Assembly (NCBI GenBank): GCA_029582165.1 | Contig: CM055874.1 | Coordinates: 28,542,883 to 28,606,882 of the forward strand | Source of the DNA: Portulaca oleracea | Lineage: Eukaryota > Streptophyta > Magnoliopsida > Caryophyllales > Portulacaceae | Length of the DNA stretch: 64,000 bases | Direction: 5' to 3' | Part shown: positions 58,923-64,000 of the stretch, piece by piece | Numbering within the stretch: position 1 is the first letter of the stretch | Layout: every line of letters begins with the position of its first letter | The notes under the pieces: generated by a model | What the model saw: the letters and a program-made list of their open reading frames with translations, nothing else | Databases searched by the model: none | Told to the model about the DNA's origin: nothing | Program-made: the position numbers and the translations under genes

Positions 58923-59208
58923 TGTAACGCCCCGACCCCTCCTGGGCCGCGGACGTTACCGATAACCGCTTCAAGGATTGCTGACTGGCCCCACAAATCA
59001 CCACGGGTCTTTCCAGCGTCGCCTCGCCACACGCGCTGGGAAAACTTCCCAGGAGGTCACCCATCCTTTGACTACTCCCAGCCAAGCACGCTTAACTGAG
59101 AAGTTCCCTACGGATGAGCTACCATAAAAGAAGGTGCACCTTGGTGATATGAGTAGTCATTTCAAACATCTTAAGCCACACTTTATCCATATATCCGGGG
59201 TGTTACAG
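58923..59208 (-). mobile_element. Cassandra-like solo LTR (TRIM) bearing 5S rRNA sequence
   Basis: Ends TGTAACGCCCCGACCCC and CCGGGGTGTTACA, with a perfect 5-bp target duplication GTTAG (58918-58922 and 59209-59213). 59044-59140 on the minus strand closely resembles plant 5S rRNA, including the box C region GGATGGGTGACCTCCTGG and AAGCGTGCTTGG. Such 5S-bearing LTRs of about 240-350 bp define Cassandra. Only one LTR is present, so it is a solo LTR. Confidence 0.88.
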
Positions 59209-59212
59209 TTAG

Positions 59213-59224
59213 GCTCTGATACCA
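59213..59224 (-). other. Primer binding site of element D
   Basis: Minus strand TGGTATCAGAGC (tRNA-iMet type), two bases from the LTR starting at 59227. The base at 59213 is shared with the Cassandra target duplication. Confidence 0.9.
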
Positions 59225-59226
59225 AT

Positions 59227-59424
59227 TGAAACAATAAGATTACCCTAGAGGGGGGTAAATAGGGTGATCACAAAAATATTAAAATAAATAGAATGTAGAA
59301 ATTAAAGCGCGGAAAATAAAAGAGACAAAACGCGGTGGTTGTTAACGATATTCCTCCGAAACGGAGTACGTAGCCGCCTAGAGTTCTCCAGCTCTAAGAT
59401 TGAATCTCGAGCTCTTATTAGAAC
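59227..59424 (-). repeat. 5' LTR of element D, broken by element C
   Basis: Matches 55131 onward up to CTCTTATTAGAAC, where element C begins. The sequence continues at 63744 as AGAACCGTAGACAATTTAAG and ends abruptly at about 63768, so the remainder is lost. Confidence 0.85.
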
Positions 59425-60424
59425 TGGACCGTGTCGGGTTTGGACCCGAGCTTCCTTGGCCGGGTTTGCGAAAAGAGACACGAGGGAGAAAAACCCGACC
59501 CGACATTCTCGAGCGAAACCCACCCGACCACTATCCTTCACGAATCGTTACATCTTTGTAAAGAGTGGGGTGGAGAGCATCACACTATCGTGGCCTCGGC
59601 GAGCCATCCTTGTCGGAGTAAGGAGAGGCTTGGGATTTGTCAACGACCTCGAAGGCCTCGGGACCGGGCTGGGTCGTCCCGGGAATGAGGAGTGTCGAGG
59701 CTTGGAAGTACTCGGTGCGTTAAAGTTCAAGGTGAAGAAGCGGCAGATCAAACAGGCGCCTGTCACGCCCGAGTCACATCCGTCACACCCGCAACTGCAA
59801 GTTGGGATGGGCGTCGCGCCCGCTACCAAAGACGTCGCGCCCGCGACCTTCGACTTGGCTAGCAAGGAAATGGGGCAGGACAATGTCGCGGCCAGAACAA
59901 GACGTGTCACGCCCGTGAGAGGAGCACGTCGCGCCCGCGAAGTTCCTTGTAACGCCCGCGACAGACGATGGCAGGCGAAGAAACGCTCGGAGCAGAAGGA
60001 GGTCGCGCCTGCGACACTGCCTGTCGCGCCCGGGACAATCTGGTTTTTCGCGTGTTTTACGGTTAATAAACGCTGAGTTTTGGTTTCTGTTTTTTTAAGT
60101 ATAAATACTATGTTTAGCACTCCTTTCAAGGCAACTTATGTTATTGAATGATTTGCTAATGCAATGTTAGGGTTTTCTCCCTTTTCTCTCCCTAAATCAT
60201 TTTTCTTACTTTATCCATTTGTGAATGGTGGTGTTAGCAAGTCATTCCTTTAGTGATTATCTAGTGAATTACCTATGATAGTCATGGTGGGTGTAAGGCC
60301 TAGAGTTGTGAATTACCTAGCTCAAGGTCATATCCTTCATTTGGTGCTCAAATTTCGATCGATTGTTGGATTCAACGTCCCACTCAAGCTAGAATCATCA
60401 ATTTCCCCACCGCGCCACGCTCCA
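59425..60424 (+). repeat. 5' LTR of element C
   Basis: 1000 bp. A plus-strand frame open to 60076 runs through most of it. CpG-rich palindromes of the GTCGCGCCCGCGAC type cluster at 59810-60040. TATA box TATAAATA at about 60100. Confidence 0.9.
60100..60107 (+). promoter_or_regulatory. Probable TATA box of element C 5' LTR
   Basis: TATAAATA after a T-rich stretch, conserved in the 3' LTR at about 63419-63426. Confidence 0.55.
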
Positions 60425-60426
60425 TT

Positions 60427-60438
60427 TGGTATCAGAGC
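60427..60438 (+). other. Primer binding site of element C (tRNA-iMet type)
   Basis: TGGTATCAGAGC two bases after the 5' LTR end CTCCA. Confidence 0.92.
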
Positions 60439-60766
60439 TATTCATTTAGCTTGAGCTTTTTTCTTTGTTCTTGCTAGTATTGTTCTCTAGTGTTGGTTTT
60501 TGTGAATCATATGAAAATATTGATGTTCTCCATCCCTTGTGCCTCCAAGTGTGTTGGAGAAGTTGTTATTGCTATTGTGTTTGTTAATTTTGATGCATAT
60601 TGGAGCTTTGAGGAAGAGATGGAAAATTGTGCCCGCAAGTGTTCGATAAAATGCCCAAGTGAGAAAAACACAAAGAACCCTTAGACAAACACAAGCCAAC
60701 TACAAGAAAACCCCCAAACTCCACAAAATATTCCCAAACATATCGTCCCTCACCTTTTCCCTCGTT

Positions 60767-61875
60767 ATGGACGGAGAGGTTAATTCCGAACGAGAGGAAT
60801 CAAGCCCCCGGAGTAGCTCTCACGTTCGGGCTCTCGAGAACCGTCTCACCACCGCCTTCAACAATCGGTTCTCCACCCTCGAGCGCAACATAGAAGCACT
60901 TATGGCGCGGTTTGACTACCTCACCCTAGAACGTCAAGCTCCACTCCGAGTTGAACGTCAAAGGCGCGCACCAAGCCCTATCCGTCCTCCTCCCAACTTT
61001 GAGTCGAGTGACGATGTTAGAGGCTCCCCTCGACGCCATCCACGACGAGAAGTGTATCATCGGCCACCTCGTGATGAATTCCAAGAGTCAAGATCGACAT
61101 CCACGAGTTCAATGGTTCCAATGATCCGGACGACTACCTCGAATGGGTTCAATTGATGGATATGATCTTTGAGACCAAGGAATATGATGATGAGAAGGCT
61201 TATAAGGTCGCGAGCTTGAAACTCACCAAGGTCGCCTCGCTTTGGTTTCAGAATATGAAGGCATAACGGGTTCGAGAAGGAAAGGCAAGGATTTCTACTT
61301 GGACACGGCTCAAACAAGTGATGAATCGCCGTTTCTTGCCCAACACCTACAAGCAAGATGTCTTGAGGAAACTATACGCTCTCTCACCCAAGGCAAGCGA
61401 TCCGTCGGTGATTACATCTCGGAGTTCGACCAACTTCTCATTAAAAGTGGCCTTCAAGAGCCAAAGAGCAAACCATGATGCGATTCTTGAATGGGTTAGA
61501 TCTTGCGTTGCCAAGAAGGTTGAGGTTCAACCCTACTATTCGATGGACGATCTGTGCAGTTTGGCTCTCCGAGTTGAGCGAAGAAGAATAGAAAGGTCCG
61601 ACACCAAACCCTTGTCTAGACCCGTCTACTCACCTTTTAGCTGACCCCCTCCGGATGCAAACACTCCGATGTTTAGTGAGACACCCAAGTCCACACCGGT
61701 ACCAAGGATTGACAAAGGAAAGGGACTTGCTACGGTGACTCCAACGGAACCTCCTCGACGGACGGAAGGTCGGAAGTGCTTTAAGTGTCATGGTTATGGC
61801 CATTTTCAAGCCGATTGTCCAAACCGTCGGACCTTGACACTCCAAGAGGTCCATGACATCGATGATGAGCTTTGA
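60767..61875 (+). pseudogene. Element C Gag, frameshifted
   Basis: ATG at 60767 (MDGEVNSEREESSPRSSSHV). The frame shifts near 61086 (expected VKIDIHEFNGSNDPDDYLEW follows in another frame), meets a TAA near 61264, and shifts again near 61390 and 61480. Landmarks: FETKEYDDEKAYKVASLKLT, MNRRFLPNTYKQDVLRKLYA, KRSVGDYISEFDQLLIKSGL, and knuckle CFKCHGYGHFQADC. Ends with DIDDEL and a TGA at 61873-61875, in frame with the protease ORF that follows. Confidence 0.88.
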
Positions 61876-63171
61876 AAGGCTCAAGAGGAACCCGAAGTGT
61901 TGGTTGAAGATGCGGTTACTATTGATGAAGGGAATGCCGCCCCCGTACCCCCCGTACGTAGAGGCACATATGTTTTGATGAGAACTTTACATACCCATGA
62001 GACTCCCCTCGACCAGGCCCAAAGGGAAATGTTGTTCCAAACGCGGTGGTTCGTGGGTGAAATGGTGTACACTTTTGTCATCGATGGAGGGAGTTGCACG
62101 AACGTCGCATCAACCACTATGGTCGAGAAGCTTGGCTTGCCTCTATTACCGCACCCTCGACCCTATTCGCTCCATTGGCTCAACGATCACAACGACATCA
62201 AGGTAACTAAGCAAGTCTTAGTGAATTTTTCTTTCGGATTTAACTACGATGATTCCCTTGTTTGTGATGTTGTCCCTAAGAGCGCTTGCCACATTATATT
62301 GGGTCGACCATGGCAATATGACAAGAAAACGGTGCACAATGGGTTGAACAACACTTACACATTCCCCCATAAAGCCAAGAAGATCAAGCTACTTCCCATT
62401 TCTCCCCAAGAAACCGAAACTTCAAAAGCCGGGATGGGTAGTGAGTTGAGGAACCTTCTCATGATGAGCGAAACACGGGATGAGTGTGCTCTTGGCGAGG
62501 ACGAGCTCCCTCTTGCTTTGTCTTTGCATTGTAGCAAGCCTAGTGAGATTGAGAGTTCCCAAGCACCACATATATTTCGTCTACCGCCCCTAAACCCCTC
62601 ACCTCCACAAAATAAGTCTCCTTCTACTTTCTTTCATTCGGATGATGGGTACATTGTGGGATTCAAAGCTAGTTGGATGTCCGGCATGTTGACTTGTGGT
62701 GTTCGAGATGCTCGAAGTTTTATGGAGTTAATTGATGGAGAATGCATCGGTTTTAACTCCCAAGAGTTGAGGACAACTCTTTTTCAAGAGGGGCAGTATG
62801 AACCGTATCGGGTTCGGACCCGAGCTTCCTTGGCCGGGTTTGTGAAAAGAGACACGAGGAAGACAAACCCGACCCGACATTCTCGAGCGAAACCCACCCG
62901 ACCACTATCCTTCACGAATCGTTACATCTTTATAAAGGGTAGGGTGGAGAGCATCACACTATCGTGGCCTCGACGAGCCATCCTTGTCGGAGTAAGGAAA
63001 GGCTCAGGATTTGTCAACGACCTCGGAGGCCTCGGGACCGGGCTGGGTCATCCCGGGAATGAGGAGTGTCGAGGCTTGGAAGTACCCGGTGCGTTAAAGT
63101 TCAAGGTGAAGAAGCGGCAGATCAAGCGGTGTGGTCGCGCCGAGTCACGGCCGTCACACCGCGGCAAGTGA
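61876..63171 (+). CDS. Element C protease ORF fused to an unknown tail and reading into the 3' LTR
   Basis: Open for over 420 codons after the gag TGA. Protease: YTFVIDGGSCTNVASTTMVE (catalytic D-G-G), CDVVPKSACHIILGRPWQYD. Where A has the linker and RT, this ORF passes through MSETRDECALGEDELPLALS into a tail HSDDGYIVGFKASWMSGMLT, ARSFMELIDGECIGFNSQEL, then RTTLFQEGQ, which recalls the pol end LRANPLQEGED just before the LTR. It continues 373 nt inside the LTR (VRTRASLAGFVKRDTR...). An internal deletion of RT to integrase, or a gag-protease element by design, would both explain it. The tail is not recognised. Confidence 0.75.
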   Translation, partial: KAQEEPEVLVEDAVTIDEGNAAPVPPVRRGTYVLMRTLHTHETPLDQAQREMLFQTRWFVGEMVYTFVIDGGSCTNVASTTMVEKLGLPLLPHPRPYSLHWLNDHNDIKVTKQVLVNFSFGFNYDDSLVCDVVPKSACHIILGRPWQYDKKTVHNGLNNTYTFPHKAKKIKLLPISPQETETSKAGMGSELRNLLMMSETRDECALGEDELPLALSLHCSKPSEIESSQAPHIFRLPPLNPSPPQNKSPSTFFHSDDGYIVGFKASWMSGMLTCGVRDARSFMELIDGECIGFNSQELRTTLFQEGQYEPYRVRTRASLAGFVKRDTRKTNPTRHSRAKPTRPLSFTNRYIFIKGRVESITLSWPRRAILVGVRKGSGFVNDLGGLGTGLGHPGNEECRGLEVPGALKFKVKKRQIKRCGRAESRPSHRGK

Positions 63172-63743
63172 ATGGGCGTTGCGCGCTACTGAGCGTCGCG
63201 CCCGCGACCTTTGACTTGGCTAGCAAGGAAATGGAGCAGGACAATGTCACGGTCGGAAAAAGACGTGTCACGCCCGTGAGAGGAGCACGTCGCGCCCGCG
63301 ACAGACGACGGCAGGCGAAGGAACGCTCGGAGCAAAAGCAGGTCGCGCCCGCGATAGTCCGGTTTTTCGTGTGTTTTACGGTTAATAAACGCTGAGTTTT
63401 GGTTTTTGTTTTTTTTAGTATAAATACTATGTTTAGCATTCCTTTCAAGGCAGCTTATGTTATTGAATGATTTGCTAATGCAATGTTAGGGTTTTCTCCC
63501 TTTTTTCTCCCAAAATCTTGTTCTTACTTTATCCATTTGTGAATGGTGGTGTTAGCAAGTCATTCCTTTAGTGATTATCTAGTGGATTACCTATGAAAGT
63601 CATGGTGGGGTGTGAGGCCTAGAGTTGTGGATTACCTAGCTCAAGGTCATATCCTTCATTTGGTGCTCAAGTTTTGATCGATTGTTGGATTCAACATCCC
63701 ACTCAAGATAGAATCATCAGTTTCCCCACCGCGCCACGCTACA
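62799..63743 (+). repeat. 3' LTR of element C
   Basis: 945 bp, very similar to 59425-60424 but with deletions in the CpG-rich part (about 63140-63360). High similarity suggests a fairly recent insertion. Confidence 0.9.
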
Positions 63744-63748
63744 AGAAC

Positions 63749-64000
63749 CGTAGACAATTTAAGAGTAGGGGCAGATTTGTGCATAGGGGTGTCCATGGAC
63801 ACCTTTAACCAAAGAAAAATTTGTGATTGTCTAATATTATTCGGAAGAAATTTTCTTAATTGGAGCAAGTGGACACCGTAAAAAAAAATTCCAAAAACCA
63901 TAATAGGGGTGTCCAATTTAGCAGCAACTCAAAAACCCTAAAATATTACTGTCTCTATCCCAAATAAATTGTCAAAGTTCACTAATTAGGTCAAAAGTTT
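63749..64000. other. LTR D stub, unassigned sequence and start of a Stowaway MITE
   Basis: To 63768 this is element D LTR. 63769-63945 has GGGGTGTCCATGGACACC and a second GGGGTGTCC, unassigned. From about 63948, TACTGTCTCTATCCCAAATA resembles a Stowaway end and runs out of the window. Confidence 0.5.

Larger units (their letters stand above)
55131..59424 (-). mobile_element. Ty1/copia LTR element D (SIRE-like), gag only, pol absent
   Basis: Left LTR 55131-56054; right LTR starts at 59227 and is cut at 59424 by element C (its remainder is 63744-63768). Primer site at 59213-59224. The minus-strand polypurine tract AAAAAGGGGGGAGA lies at 56056-56068. Only gag (58882-57204) is present between; the roughly 1.1 kb between gag and LTR is mostly a MITE, so pol is missing altogether. 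The element must depend on helpers. Confidence 0.85.
59425..63743 (+). mobile_element. Ty3/gypsy element C, gag-protease only
   Basis: LTRs 59425-60424 and 62799-63743 (TG...CGCTCCA / ...CGCTACA), perfect 5-bp target duplication AGAAC (59420-59424 and 63744-63748), tRNA-iMet primer site, purine tract CAAGAGGGGCAG before the 3' LTR. The interior (2.37 kb) has gag and protease closely related to element A, but no RT, RNase H or integrase. Inserted in the LTR of element D, so younger than D. Confidence 0.93.

Noticed and set aside
59044..59140. A 5S rRNA gene on the minus strand
   Set aside because: The 5S-like sequence lies inside a TG...CA bounded block with a GTTAG target duplication and differs from 5S at many places outside the promoter box; Cassandra LTR fits better.
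59339..60076. A 245-codon plus-strand ORF as a host gene
   Set aside because: It lies almost wholly in the 5' LTR of element C and starts in the LTR of element D; the same frame recurs in the 3' LTR.

Overview
This is nuclear DNA of a flowering plant, almost certainly a eudicot. Two intron-rich plant genes sit among many nested plant transposable elements: Ty3/gypsy, Ty1/copia and small non-autonomous LTR elements, LINE and SINE remnants, and hAT, PIF/Harbinger and Stowaway MITEs. I see no bacterial genes, no CRISPR array and no true rRNA or tRNA gene. The species cannot be named from the sequence.

Layout. 250-8197 (+): mitochondrial uncoupling protein gene, exon 1 lying left of the window; its sixth visible intron-exon step crosses a 6.0-kb intron filled by a LINE remnant and a foldback MITE. 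8198-11162: repeats, including a second copy of that MITE. 11163-18640: an old LTR whose CT microsatellite received a decayed Ty3/gypsy element (A, minus strand). 18880-21090: a decayed Ty1/copia pol (+). 21591-30483: a small non-autonomous LTR retrotransposon carrying a PTB-like RNA-recognition-motif ORF, split by a second gypsy element (B, minus) with a perfect 5-bp target duplication. 31065-42816 (-): an ALF4/glomulin-like gene in 14 exons (593 codons), with introns enlarged by a SINE, a small LTR element and a gag-only LTR element. 43012-45198: nested MITEs just upstream of ALF4. 46431-49946 and 51240-54406: two related solo LTRs over 3 kb long. 55131-63768: a gag-only copia element (D, minus) that received a Cassandra-like 5S-bearing solo LTR beside its primer site and a gag-protease-only gypsy element (C, +) inside its right LTR.

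The two host genes are unrelated in function: one encodes an inner-mitochondrial-membrane carrier, the other a regulator of cullin-RING ubiquitin ligases needed for lateral root formation. Their exons join to complete reading frames (831 nt for the visible UCP part, 1782 nt for ALF4), so both look functional. Most of the rest is dead or non-autonomous retroelements. The points most worth following are the captured RRM gene inside an LTR element, a pol reading frame that appears to run into the LTR in three gypsy families, and four LTR elements that lack pol.
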